This document shows positions 25,000 to 33,543 of a stretch of 64,000 nucleotides of DNA, in pieces. Numbering within the stretch: the stretch's first letter is position 1; every line of letters begins with the position of its first letter. This stretch comes from Trichlorobacter ammonificans (lineage in GTDB: Bacteria; Desulfobacterota; Desulfuromonadia; Geobacterales; Pseudopelobacteraceae), in NCBI RefSeq assembly GCF_933509905.1, contig NZ_OW150024.1, positions 2,282,001 through 2,346,000 of the forward strand. The letters run 5' to 3'. The notes beneath the pieces were generated by a model. It was given only the letters and a program-made list of their open reading frames with translations. It was not told where the DNA came from and made no database searches. The position numbers and the translations under genes were made by a program.

Positions 25000-26001
25000 A
25001 TGTTCAAAAAACGCGTAACAACCGCCATCGCCACTCTGGCCCTGAGCCTGCTCACCGCAACAGCAGCCCTGGCCGCCAACATCAACCTGCTGAACGTTTC
25101 CTACGACCCAACCCGGGAACTGTACGCCGACTTCAACACCGCTTTTGCCGCGTACTGGAAGCAGAAAACCGGCGATACCGTCACCATCAAGCAGTCCCAC
25201 GGCGGCTCCGGCAAGCAGGCCCGCTCGGTCATCGACGGCCTGGAAGCCGATGTGGTCACCCTGGCCCTGGCCTACGACATCGATGCCATTGCCGAAAAAG
25301 GGTTGATCAAGCCGGGCTGGCAGAAGGAGCTGCCCCATAACAGTGCCCCCTACACCTCCACCATCGTCTTCCTGGTGCGCAAGGGGAACCCCAAGAAGAT
25401 CAAGAACTGGGACGATCTGATCAAACCGGGGGTCGCGGTAATCACCCCCAACCCCAAGACGTCCGGCGGCGCCCGCTGGAACTACCTGGCAGCCTGGGCC
25501 TTTGCCCTGCATCAGCCCGGCGGCACCGAAGCCAAGGCCAGGGAGTTCGTGAGCAGGCTGTTCAAGAACGTGCCGGTGCTTGACTCCGGCGCGCGCGGCT
25601 CCACCAACACCTTTGTCCAGCGCGGCCTGGGCGATGTGCTGCTGGCTTGGGAAAACGAGGCGTTCCTGGCCATCAACGAGTTGGGACCGGACAAGTTTGA
25701 AATCGTCACCCCCTCCGAGAGCATCCTGGCCGAGCCGCCGGTGACCGTGATCGACAGGGTGGCGGACAAACGGGGTACGCGGAACGTGGCCGAAGCATAT
25801 CTGAACTATCTCTACAGCGACGAGGGGCAGAAAATCGCCGCCAAGCACTACTACCGTCCCATCAGCAAGAAGGTCCCCACCAAACTGGCCAAAGTGAAGC
25901 TGTACACCATCGACCAAGCCTTCGGCGGCTGGCAAAAGGCCCAGAAAGTCCATTTCAGCGACGGCGGCACGTTTGACCAAATCTACGCTGCAAGGAAATA
26001 A
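25000..26001 (+). CDS. sbp: Periplasmic sulfate-binding protein
   Basis: 333 residues with signal peptide ([15 protein letters not shown]) and hallmarks of Sbp/Cys[62 protein letters not shown], and [15 protein letters not shown]. It binds sulfate or thiosulfate for a CysTWA importer. The permease and ATPase genes are not next to it: a tRNA gene on the other strand follows. Its partner importer must be elsewhere in the genome. Confidence 0.92.
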   Translation: MFKKRVTTAIATLALSLLTATAALAANINLLNVSYDPTRELYADFNTAFAAYWKQKTGDTVTIKQSHGGSGKQARSVIDGLEADVVTLALAYDIDAIAEKGLIKPGWQKELPHNSAPYTSTIVFLVRKGNPKKIKNWDDLIKPGVAVITPNPKTSGGARWNYLAAWAFALHQPGGTEAKAREFVSRLFKNVPVLDSGARGSTNTFVQRGLGDVLLAWENEAFLAINELGPDKFEIVTPSESILAEPPVTVIDRVADKRGTRNVAEAYLNYLYSDEGQKIAAKHYYRPISKKVPTKLAKVKLYTIDQAFGGWQKAQKVHFSDGGTFDQIYAARK

Positions 26002-26067
26002 CCGCCTGACGGGGCGGCTCCGGTCGCTCCGTCTACACCTTCACCTGACAGCAGGGTAAAAACGGCA

Positions 26068-26101
26068 TAAAAAAAAGGGGACAGCATAACGCTATCCCCT
26101 T
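26068..26101 (-). terminator. Intrinsic terminator of the tRNA-Arg gene
   Basis: Read on the minus strand, AAGGGGATAGC pairs with GCTGTCCCCTT around GTTAT and runs into eight T. Stem positions 26075-26085 and 26091-26101. It may also stop sbp transcription from the other side. Confidence 0.85.
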
Positions 26102-26109
26102 GATTTCTT

Positions 26110-26186
26110 TGGCGGGCGGTATTGGATTCGAACCAACGACCTTTGGCTTCGGAGGCCAACACTCTATCCAACTGAGCTAACCGCCC
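26110..26186 (-). tRNA. tRNA-Arg (anticodon CCG)
   Basis: The minus strand gives acceptor GGGCGGT pairing ACCGCCC, D-arm with AGCTCAGTTGGATAGAGT, anticodon stem TTGGC/GCCAA around CTCCGAA (anticodon CCG, codon CGG), T-arm GGTTCGAATCC, discriminator G, and an encoded CCA end. A terminator follows directly. Confidence 0.95.
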
Positions 26187-26275
26187 GTGAACGGTAACTA
26201 TCGCATACAATCATCCGACAACTCAAGCAAAAAATCTGTTCATTCCGTCCCTGCTTTGCTACTATCCGGGAAATC

Positions 26276-26872
26276 ATGAGGACAATCGGACTGACAGGGG
26301 GTATCGCCACCGGCAAGAGCACGGTGGCGGAACTGCTGGCCCAACGGGGCGCTGTAGTGATCGACGCCGACCAGCTGTCCCGCGACGCGGTGGCGCCGGG
26401 CACTCCCCTGTTGCAGCGGATCGCTGCGTTGTTCGGCGCTGACGCGCTGCAGGCCGACGGTTCCCTGGACCGTCAGGCGGTGCGGGAGCTGATCTTCAGA
26501 GACCCGGAGCGGCGCAAACAGCTGGAGGCGCTGCTGCATCCGGCCATCCGGGAGTTGTCCCTGCGCCGGCTGGAGGAGGCCCGCCAGAGCGGGGCAGCAG
26601 TGGCGGTCTACATGGCACCGTTGCTGATCGAGGCCGGCGCCGCGGATCGGGTGGATGAAATCTGGGTGGTGACGGTCCGGCCCGAGGTGCAGCTGGAACG
26701 CCTGATGACACGGGACGGCTGTGACCGGCAGCAGGCGGAGCGGATCGTGGCGGCGCAGATGCCGCTGGCGGAAAAGGAAAAGTACGGGGTCGTGGTGATC
26801 GACAACAGCGGTAGTCCCGAAGAAACGGCCCGGCAGGTGGAGGAGGCATGGCAGCGGAGGATCGGCCCATGA
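26276..26872 (+). CDS. coaE: Dephospho-CoA kinase
   Basis: 198 residues with P-loop GLTGGIATGKSTV and the CoaE signatures VIDADQLSRD and YMAPLLIEAG. It phosphorylates dephospho-CoA in the last step of CoA synthesis. Normal length for the family. Its stop overlaps the downstream methyltransferase start when ATG 26869 is used. Confidence 0.93.
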   Translation: MRTIGLTGGIATGKSTVAELLAQRGAVVIDADQLSRDAVAPGTPLLQRIAALFGADALQADGSLDRQAVRELIFRDPERRKQLEALLHPAIRELSLRRLEEARQSGAAVAVYMAPLLIEAGAADRVDEIWVVTVRPEVQLERLMTRDGCDRQQAERIVAAQMPLAEKEKYGVVVIDNSGSPEETARQVEEAWQRRIGP

Positions 26873-28050
26873 CGGAACAACGCAAGATTATCCGCCGTAC
26901 TCCGGCCACACCGCCACCGGCGCGGCAGCAGCTCCGGCTGTTCGCCACCGTCCCCCTGGGGGCAGAAGAGCTGACCGCAACGGAGCTGACCGGACTGGGA
27001 GCCGCCGATGTCGCGCCGGTACGGGGCGGCGTCGCGTTCAACGGCGACCGCGCCCTGCTTTACCGCAGCCTGCTGCAGGTGCGCACCGCCAGCCGGATAC
27101 TTGTTCATTTGGGGAACTTTCCCTGCACATCGCCGCAGGAACTGTACGACGGCGTCCGGTCGCTCCCCTGGAACGAACTGCTCACCCCGGCCATGACCCT
27201 GGCGGTGGATTGTACCCTGCGGGATTCCACCATAACCCATTCCCACTTCGCTGCCCTCAAGGCCAAGGATGCCATCGTGGACCTGCTGCGGGAACAGTGC
27301 GGCAGCCGTCCCAGCATCGACACGAAAAATCCCGACCTTCGGGTCAATCTTCATATTGCCAAAAACCAGGCCACGGTGTCGCTGGACGCCTGCGGCGAGC
27401 CGCTGGACCGGCGGGGGTGGCGCCTGGACCGCAACGCCGCTCCCCTGCGGGAAACCCTGGCGGCAGCCATCATGCTGCACACCGGCTGGGATGGCACGGT
27501 ACCGCTCCTGGACCCGATGTGCGGTTCCGGCACCCTGTTGCTGGAAGGGGCGGCCATCGCCCTGCGACAGCCGGCCGGTGCGGGACGGGAGTTCGGCCTG
27601 ATGCGCTGGCGCGATTTCGACCAGCGGCTCTGGGAAGAAGTGCTGCGGCAGGAGCAGGCCGTTGCCGGCGAGTCCCTGGCGGTGCCGGTGCTGGGCTACG
27701 ACCGCGACCCGAAGGCGATCATCGCCTGCCGCGAGAACGCCCGCCGGGCCGGGTTGTCCTACCAGGTCGCCTTTGACCGCAAGCCGTTCGAGGAGGCCGA
27801 ACCCTGCGGCCACCAGGGAGTGCTGGTCATGAATCCCCCCTACGGTGTGCGGATGGGAGAGCGGGCCGAGCTGGAGGCACTCTACCGTAAGATCGGCGAG
27901 GTCTTCAAGCGCCGCTTCAGCGGCTGGACCGCCTATCTGCTGGCCGGCGACCTGGAACTGGCCAGACTGGTGGGGCTGAAGCCGTCCCGCCGCTTTGTGC
28001 TGTTCAACGGTCCCCTGGAGTGCCGCCTGCTCAAGTACGAACTATATTGA
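26869..28050 (+). CDS. THUMP-domain class I RNA methyltransferase (RlmL-type)
   Basis: About 393 residues: N-terminal ferredoxin-like/THUMP region, then a Rossmann methyltransferase with DPMCGSGTLLLEGA (SAM site) and the amino-methyltransferase motif NPPYGVRMG. It most resembles RlmL N-terminal module/YpsC enzymes that make m2G in 23S rRNA. The frame is open from ATG 26848, but ATG 26869 has GGAGG eight bases upstream and an ATGA overlap with coaE, so I chose it. It overlaps the convergent regulator gene by 9 bp. Confidence 0.87.
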   Translation: MTEQRKIIRRTPATPPPARQQLRLFATVPLGAEELTATELTGLGAADVAPVRGGVAFNGDRALLYRSLLQVRTASRILVHLGNFPCTSPQELYDGVRSLPWNELLTPAMTLAVDCTLRDSTITHSHFAALKAKDAIVDLLREQCGSRPSIDTKNPDLRVNLHIAKNQATVSLDACGEPLDRRGWRLDRNAAPLRETLAAAIMLHTGWDGTVPLLDPMCGSGTLLLEGAAIALRQPAGAGREFGLMRWRDFDQRLWEEVLRQEQAVAGESLAVPVLGYDRDPKAIIACRENARRAGLSYQVAFDRKPFEEAEPCGHQGVLVMNPPYGVRMGERAELEALYRKIGEVFKRRFSGWTAYLLAGDLELARLVGLKPSRRFVLFNGPLECRLLKYELY

Positions 28051-29385
28051 TTCCTCGCTGAGGCCGTAGCGTTTCATCTTGCGCCAGAGGGTGGTCTTGT
28101 TGATCCCCAGCAGCGCGGCCGCCTCCAGTTTTCTTCCCCCGCAGCTCCGCAGCACCCTGACGATATGCTCCCGTTCCGCCGCGTCCATGCTGACCGGCGG
28201 TTCCTCCCGGGGACCGGCCTGTTGACGGCTGCCGCCCACCAGCAGGCTGGCCGGGGTCAACTCGCAGCCGGTTTCCAGAATCATGGCCCGCTCGATGATG
28301 TTCTCCAGTTCGCGCACGTTGCCGGGATAGTCGTACTGCTGCAGGTAACGCAGTCCCTCCGGCGCAATGCCGCGGATACGGGGATTGATCTCCCGGTGAC
28401 CGGCCAGAAAATGCCCGGCCAGCAGCTCGATATCCTCGGGCCGCTCCCTGAGCGGCGGCACCTGCAGGGTGACCACACTCAGGCGGTAGAACAGGTCGCT
28501 GCGAAAAGTGCCGTTGCGGGCCTCTTCCTCCAGGTCCTGGTTGGTGGCGGCGATGATCCGGCTGTCCACCGCCACCGGCAGTCCGCCCCCCACCCGCTGC
28601 ACTGCCCGCTCCTGCAGCACCCGCAGCAGCCTGACCTGAAAGGCGTTGCCGGTGGTGCCGATCTCGTCCAGAAACAGGGTGCCGCGGCTGGCCAGCTCGA
28701 AATACCCGATCCGCCGGCTATGGGCGCCGGTAAAGGCCCCCTTTTCGTGACCAAACAGCTCGCTCTCCAGCAGCCCCTCGGCCAAGGCACCGCAGTTCAC
28801 CGGTACAAACGGCTGTTCGCGACGGGGAGACCACTGGTGGATCGCCCGGGCCACCACCTCCTTGCCCACCCCGGTTTCCCCCTGGATCAGCACCGTACTG
28901 TCGGTACGGGCCGCCCGCCGGGCCAGTTCCAGTACCTGCTGCATGCGGTGATTGCGGGTCAGCGGCAGGTGCCGCGACTGTTCCCGTTCCCGCTCGCTGC
29001 GGTAGAGCGAGACCTCCTCCTCCAGGCGCCGCTCCCTCAGGGCGCGGTTGATCCTGAGCAGTACGTCGTCCGGATCGAACGGCTTGGCGATGAAGTCGTA
29101 GGCCCCCTGCTTGACCGCTGCCACGGCGCTCTCCAGGGTTGAGTGACCGGTAATGATGAAGACCAGTACCCGGGGATCCAGCGCCTTGACCTGCTCCAGC
29201 AGCTCCAGCCCCCCCATGCGTGGCATCTTCAGGTCGGTCAGGATGATGTCGGCGCCATGCCGGCGGAAATGCTCCAGCGCATCCGCGCCGTTGGCAAAAC
29301 GATGCAGGTGAAAATCCGGTCCCAGCATCCGCGCCAGAATCCGGCAGGCCAGCGGATCGTCGTCAACCACCAGTACCGTCGTCAT
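28042..29385 (-). CDS. NtrC-family sigma54 response regulator
   Basis: 447 residues: receiver ([14 protein letters not shown], phospho-Asp in [13 protein letters not shown]), AAA+ domain with [14 protein letters not shown] loop [21 protein letters not shown], and a Fis-type HTH ([21 protein letters not shown]). It activates sigma54 promoters when phosphorylated. Start ATG 29385 overlaps the kinase stop (ATGA); a longer frame upstream is the shadow of the kinase gene. Likely target is the multiheme cytochrome gene across the divergent region. Confidence 0.92.
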   Translation of the reverse strand: MTTVLVVDDDPLACRILARMLGPDFHLHRFANGADALEHFRRHGADIILTDLKMPRMGGLELLEQVKALDPRVLVFIITGHSTLESAVAAVKQGAYDFIAKPFDPDDVLLRINRALRERRLEEEVSLYRSEREREQSRHLPLTRNHRMQQVLELARRAARTDSTVLIQGETGVGKEVVARAIHQWSPRREQPFVPVNCGALAEGLLESELFGHEKGAFTGAHSRRIGYFELASRGTLFLDEIGTTGNAFQVRLLRVLQERAVQRVGGGLPVAVDSRIIAATNQDLEEEARNGTFRSDLFYRLSVVTLQVPPLRERPEDIELLAGHFLAGHREINPRIRGIAPEGLRYLQQYDYPGNVRELENIIERAMILETGCELTPASLLVGGSRQQAGPREEPPVSMDAAEREHIVRVLRSCGGRKLEAAALLGINKTTLWRKMKRYGLSEESI

Positions 29386-31319
29386 TCGTTCGTCTCCCTC
29401 CCCGTACCCCACGGCACCACGACGCGGAACTCGCTTCCCGCTCCGGGCCGGGACTGCACCTCGATCCTGCCCCCCATCCCCTGTACCATGCCATAGCTGA
29501 CCGACAGCCCCAGGCCGGTCCCCTGCCCCACTTCCTTGGTGGTGAAAAAGGGATCGAATATCCGGTCGAGCTGATCGTCCGGGATGCCGCAGCCGGTGTC
29601 GCGGAATGTTATCGTCAGTTCCTCCGGTGCCGGGACGAGCCCGATGGCGACGTTCCCCCCCGGCGATGCGTCGATGGCGTTGAGCAGGATGTTGACGAAC
29701 ACCTGGCGCAGTTGGTCGGCATCCACGAACAGCGGGGGCAGGGACGGCTGCGGTTCGAACCGCAGCGTCACCTGCTGCTGCTCGGCGCGCAGGCGCACCA
29801 GTGCCAGCGCCTCCCGTACCAGTTCCGCCGGATCGTGATCGGCCGGTCGCCCCGCAGAGCGCCGGGCAAAGCTGAGCAGGCCGCCGATGATGCCGCTGCA
29901 CTTGGCCGCCTGGTCGGCAATGTCGTCCAGATCAGCCGTGAGAGCACCGGGATCGCAGCCCCCCCGGGCAAGCTCCTTGCGGGACAGCAGGGCCAGGGCC
30001 TTGATGTTCCCCAGCGGTGTGTTCAGCTCGTGGGCGAGACCGGCGGCCATTTCCCCCACCGATGCCAGTTTTTCGGTGGTGCGGATCTGCTCCTCCACCC
30101 GCATCCGCTCCTCGGCCTGCTGCTGGATGGCGTCGGCCATCCGGTTGATCTCACCGGCCAGGAAACCGACCTCATCGGTGCTGGTGCTGTCGATCCGTTC
30201 CTCCGGCCGCCCCCCCATGCGCCGGATACCCTCCACCACCGCCTGCAGCGGCCTGGTCAGGGAGCGGGCGAAGACCACCGAGGCCAGCGCCACCACCAGC
30301 ACCACCACCGCCGCCCAGAGGGCCGTCAACCTGCCGATGGTGGCCATCGGCTCCAGAAAGAAATCGCGGCGGGCATTGACCACCACCACCCAGCCCCGGT
30401 CCGGCCGGTTGTACGGCGAGTAGTAGGCATGGGCCAGGATATCGCGGCTGCGGGGGTCCCGGGCAATACCGTGGTCGCTGGTCAGCCAGGCGTCGGTGAT
30501 TTCGCGGGGATAGTCGTCGAAGATGGTACGGCGGCTGCCGGTCTGATTGCCGAACTGGCAGGCGGCATCGCGATGAAAGAGGTAGATGCCGTTACGCGCG
30601 GAATCGGCACTGGTGCGCTCCACCAGGAAGGCGCTCCCCTCCTGCTCGGCGATCACCCGGTTGATCAGGCGGCCGGCCTGTTCGCCCCAGACGTTGATCA
30701 CCAGCACCCCCACCGTTGTCCCTTCGAGCTTAAGCGGCGTGGCAAAACGGACCATGGCGGGGCAGAAGCTCTCCTCCTCGTCCACCTTGCCCCGCTCCAG
30801 GTTCGACACCAGGATGCCGTCCGGGGGAAGCGTGAGAGCGGAACGGAAGAAGTCGCGGCCGCCGACGTAATGCACCGCAGGCAACTGGTACGGAGGGCGG
30901 GGCGCTCCGGCGGCCCGGTTCGGCATCCCCTCCTTGACCTTGACCAGCACGTTGCCGGCCGGATCGATCAGGCGGATCGCCTGCAGGGTCGGATCGAGCC
31001 GCTGCCAGCCCAGGAAGGCTTGTTCCAGGCGGGGCAGGGTTGCGGCGATTCCCCGCCGGTCGCCGTCGGCAACGGCACGACGGTAGGCGGACAGCTCCGG
31101 CGAGGCGGCCATGGTGCGCAGGGTGGTTCGGGACCGCTCCACCAGTTCGGCCAGCTCCAACGCGGAGCGGTCGGCCAGGGCACGCACCCGGCGACTGGCG
31201 TTTTCCTGCAGGATATGGGCGGTGCTGGCGATGATCAGCACCGAAAAGGCAAGCAGGGAGGGAACCGCCACTCCCAGCAGCGTGATCAGGGTCTTGCGGC
31301 GGATGCCGAAACGTTGCAT
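29382..31319 (-). CDS. NtrB-type membrane sensor kinase
   Basis: 645 residues: membrane helix near the N-terminus (LITLLGVAVPSLLAFSVLII), a large periplasmic region of about 300 residues that looks like a double Cache domain, second helix (LTALWAAVVVLVVALASVVFA), HAMP, then HisKA MAAGLAHELNTPLGNI and HATPase (NILLNAIDAS, GTGLGLSVSYGMV). It phosphorylates the regulator encoded next. The ATG at 31319 has a clear AGGAG; an earlier in-frame ATG would run through the divergent promoter region. Confidence 0.9.
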   Translation of the reverse strand: MQRFGIRRKTLITLLGVAVPSLLAFSVLIIASTAHILQENASRRVRALADRSALELAELVERSRTTLRTMAASPELSAYRRAVADGDRRGIAATLPRLEQAFLGWQRLDPTLQAIRLIDPAGNVLVKVKEGMPNRAAGAPRPPYQLPAVHYVGGRDFFRSALTLPPDGILVSNLERGKVDEEESFCPAMVRFATPLKLEGTTVGVLVINVWGEQAGRLINRVIAEQEGSAFLVERTSADSARNGIYLFHRDAACQFGNQTGSRRTIFDDYPREITDAWLTSDHGIARDPRSRDILAHAYYSPYNRPDRGWVVVVNARRDFFLEPMATIGRLTALWAAVVVLVVALASVVFARSLTRPLQAVVEGIRRMGGRPEERIDSTSTDEVGFLAGEINRMADAIQQQAEERMRVEEQIRTTEKLASVGEMAAGLAHELNTPLGNIKALALLSRKELARGGCDPGALTADLDDIADQAAKCSGIIGGLLSFARRSAGRPADHDPAELVREALALVRLRAEQQQVTLRFEPQPSLPPLFVDADQLRQVFVNILLNAIDASPGGNVAIGLVPAPEELTITFRDTGCGIPDDQLDRIFDPFFTTKEVGQGTGLGLSVSYGMVQGMGGRIEVQSRPGAGSEFRVVVPWGTGRETNE

Positions 31320-31337
31320 GAAACTCTCCTTTGCATT

Positions 31338-31379
31338 TTGCACCGCACCGACATCCAAAACGGCGCCACAGCGGTGCAA
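31338..31379. promoter_or_regulatory. Inverted repeat, probable enhancer-binding-protein site
   Basis: TTGCACCGC (31338-31346) and GCGGTGCAA (31371-31379) are perfect inverted copies about 33 bp centre to centre. The site lies in the divergent region about 75-115 bp upstream of the candidate sigma54 promoter of the cytochrome gene, the usual distance for an NtrC-type activator. Confidence 0.5.
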
Positions 31380-31451
31380 TCTGCAACCAACCCCACCATA
31401 CCCTGCTCCCACACACAAGTCAACCAGCTAATATAACTGAAAAATAAATTA

Positions 31452-31467
31452 TGGCACCCTTTGTGAA
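31452..31467 (+). promoter_or_regulatory. Candidate sigma54 promoter of the multiheme cytochrome gene
   Basis: TGGCACCCTTTGTGAA matches the -24 element (TGGCAC) well and the -12 element (TTGC) only partly (GTGA). Spacing fits GG-N10. The cytochrome ATG is 44 bp downstream, and the divergent kinase/regulator pair is of the sigma54 class. Confidence 0.45.
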
Positions 31468-31510
31468 ATAATGCTGCCTATCAAACGTTACGCTGCAGAG
31501 GAGGGGCACC

Positions 31511-33391
31511 ATGAAAATGTTATGGCTGGCTGTCGCAGGACTGCTGGTGACCGCTTCGGCCTGGGGGTTTGACGCAGCCTCCGGGTGCGTCAACTGTCAC
31601 GGCAACCGAAAACAGATGAAGGAGCTGGGGGCCGAGGCGATGTACCTCGATCCGGCCCAGGTGGACCGCGAGGTGGGAATGCAGGGAAAACCGACCTGCA
31701 CGGACTGTCATCTGGGCAATCCCGCAGCGGCCGACAAGACCGCGGCCCACACGGGGATGCTGGCGCCGTTCCTGGTGGCGGCCGGCAAGAACCACAAGGG
31801 ACAGGCCGTCTCCCGCGAGGCTGCCGGAGCCCTGCAACCGCTGGTACCCAAGGGAAACGGGATGGCCAGCATGATCCCCAAGGGAGACCCCAAAAAGCTG
31901 GACGCAGCCGGCATCAAGCGGATCATCGGCATCCAGTGGCATGACCGCGACCCCGAGACCATGGCCTACGCCCCCAAGGTTGCGCAGCAGACCTGCGGCA
32001 AGTGTCACGCCAAGCAGGTCACGGATTACAACAGCTCCGCCAAGGGCCTGACCAAGAACCAGCGTGCCTTCCGCGACTGGTCCGATAAGCAGCCCGGTCC
32101 CCAGAACTGCGGCATGTGGCCCGGCCAGAACGAAGAAGGAATTCGCAACCGGACCTCCATCCCCTACACCAAGGCGATGAACGGCGCCATGGAGCGCTCC
32201 TGCAACATGTGCCACGCTTCCTGCAACGACTGCCACTTCAAACCGGTGGCAAACAAAGGGACCCACTCCTTCGGCAAACCGGACACCCCCAGCTGTTACG
32301 GCAGCGGCCGGGCCAGCATCTGTCATGCCGGCCCCATGGACCGCCGGCGCGGTGCCGGCTACGTGCGGGGCGAGTACGCCTTCCCCAGCACCCTGCCCAA
32401 GGGAGCCCACGTCACAGCCGGCCTGGAATGCCTGGACTGTCACAAGCCGGCCAACCACCAGTTCGGCCACTTGGCCGCCGACGATGCCCGGAAATCCTGC
32501 GCAAACTGTCACGGACAGATCGTGAAGGCGGTACAGGGCTCACCCCACGGCACGGTGGATTGCGCCTCCTGCCATGTCACCGTCTCCGGCGCCTACCAGT
32601 ACACCTTCTGGGGACAGGGACACTACTACGGGGTGGAGACCCCCTACGGCAAACATAAGGAGTACTACGGCACCCGCGACCTGCCGACCATCATCAAAAA
32701 CGCCGCCGGCCGCTACATCCCGGTCAAGCCCTATCCCATGGCGGTGCTGAACCAGACCAGGGAGCTGGGTCCCACCGGCCTGCTGTTCCGGGCCATTCCC
32801 CAGAAGACCGTGCCGGGTAATCCCCGCATCGGCGAGCCCCTCACCTTCGAGGTGGCCCGTGCCGCCACCGATGTCAACGACGCCTACATCGTGGTGGGCA
32901 CCCGCAACGACCTGCCCGGCGGCAACAAGGCGATCCTCTGGATTCAGATGGACAAGCTGAGCCACGCCATGGGCACGCCCCGCAGCTGCGGCAGTTGCCA
33001 CGACAGCAAGGCCCAGGTGGGCAAATCCGAGTGGAGCTTCTTCGAGGATCGCGACGTAACCAAGCCGTTCAAGGGGAGTTACACCGTAACAGCCGACAAA
33101 AACGGCATCCGCTTCAGCGACGTGGTCTGGGAACAGCCTTCCCTGGCCCCCAACCGCAAGCTGCAGGATGTGGCCCCCTTTGCGGTGCTGCCCACCACCG
33201 CCTGGGATGTGAAGGGGATTGACTTCACGCTGCCCTACAGCAAGAAAAAGACCGATGCCGCCCGCCGGGATCTGGACCGTTTCCTGGCCGAACTGGACAA
33301 GCGCCCGAAGGATTCGCGTACGGCCGAGATACGGGCGGTGGCCTACCATAACCTGGCCATGGCCAGGAAGATGCTGAAAACCGGCAACTAG
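31511..33391 (+). CDS. Periplasmic multiheme cytochrome c (at least nine hemes)
   Basis: 626 residues with signal peptide (LWLAVAGLLVTASAWGFD). Nine CxxCH heme motifs are visible: CVNCH (26-30), CTDCH, CGKCH, CNMCH, CNDCH, CLDCH, CANCH, CASCH and CGSCH. A tenth, unusual site is possible: Cys262-x8-Cys271-His272. The last 190 residues have only one heme motif and may form a beta-rich domain. It probably serves electron transfer to an extracellular or periplasmic acceptor, or is itself a reductase; I cannot assign the substrate. Controlled most likely by the divergent sigma54 regulator. Confidence 0.88.
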   Translation: MKMLWLAVAGLLVTASAWGFDAASGCVNCHGNRKQMKELGAEAMYLDPAQVDREVGMQGKPTCTDCHLGNPAAADKTAAHTGMLAPFLVAAGKNHKGQAVSREAAGALQPLVPKGNGMASMIPKGDPKKLDAAGIKRIIGIQWHDRDPETMAYAPKVAQQTCGKCHAKQVTDYNSSAKGLTKNQRAFRDWSDKQPGPQNCGMWPGQNEEGIRNRTSIPYTKAMNGAMERSCNMCHASCNDCHFKPVANKGTHSFGKPDTPSCYGSGRASICHAGPMDRRRGAGYVRGEYAFPSTLPKGAHVTAGLECLDCHKPANHQFGHLAADDARKSCANCHGQIVKAVQGSPHGTVDCASCHVTVSGAYQYTFWGQGHYYGVETPYGKHKEYYGTRDLPTIIKNAAGRYIPVKPYPMAVLNQTRELGPTGLLFRAIPQKTVPGNPRIGEPLTFEVARAATDVNDAYIVVGTRNDLPGGNKAILWIQMDKLSHAMGTPRSCGSCHDSKAQVGKSEWSFFEDRDVTKPFKGSYTVTADKNGIRFSDVVWEQPSLAPNRKLQDVAPFAVLPTTAWDVKGIDFTLPYSKKKTDAARRDLDRFLAELDKRPKDSRTAEIRAVAYHNLAMARKMLKTGN

Positions 33392-33415
33392 CTCCCGTCA
33401 CACAGCAGACGTAGT

Positions 33416-33449
33416 GCAACGGGCCATCCCTCCGGGGGTGGCCCGTTGC
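33416..33449 (+). terminator. Hairpin downstream of the cytochrome gene
   Basis: GCAACGGGCCA pairs perfectly with TGGCCCGTTGC (11 bp) around a 12-nt loop. No T run follows, so the terminator could be Rho-assisted. Confidence 0.55.
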
Positions 33450-33543
33450 GCTGCCGTTGAACGTAGTCCCCGCTGTTCCCTCCCCCCTGCACCGTCACAA
33501 ACGCTATTGACATGGTGAAAACAAGAGCATAACAGGTACAGCC

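Noticed and set aside
28042-29901. A 619-residue version of the response regulator with a long N-terminus.
   Set aside because: The extra part is the shadow of the sensor kinase gene; ATG 29385 with ATGA overlap starts exactly at the receiver domain.
33507-33535. TTGACA-N17-TAACAG before the CHASE-PAS kinase gene.
   Set aside because: Transcription would begin only a base or two before the ATG, giving an almost leaderless mRNA; kept as unproven.
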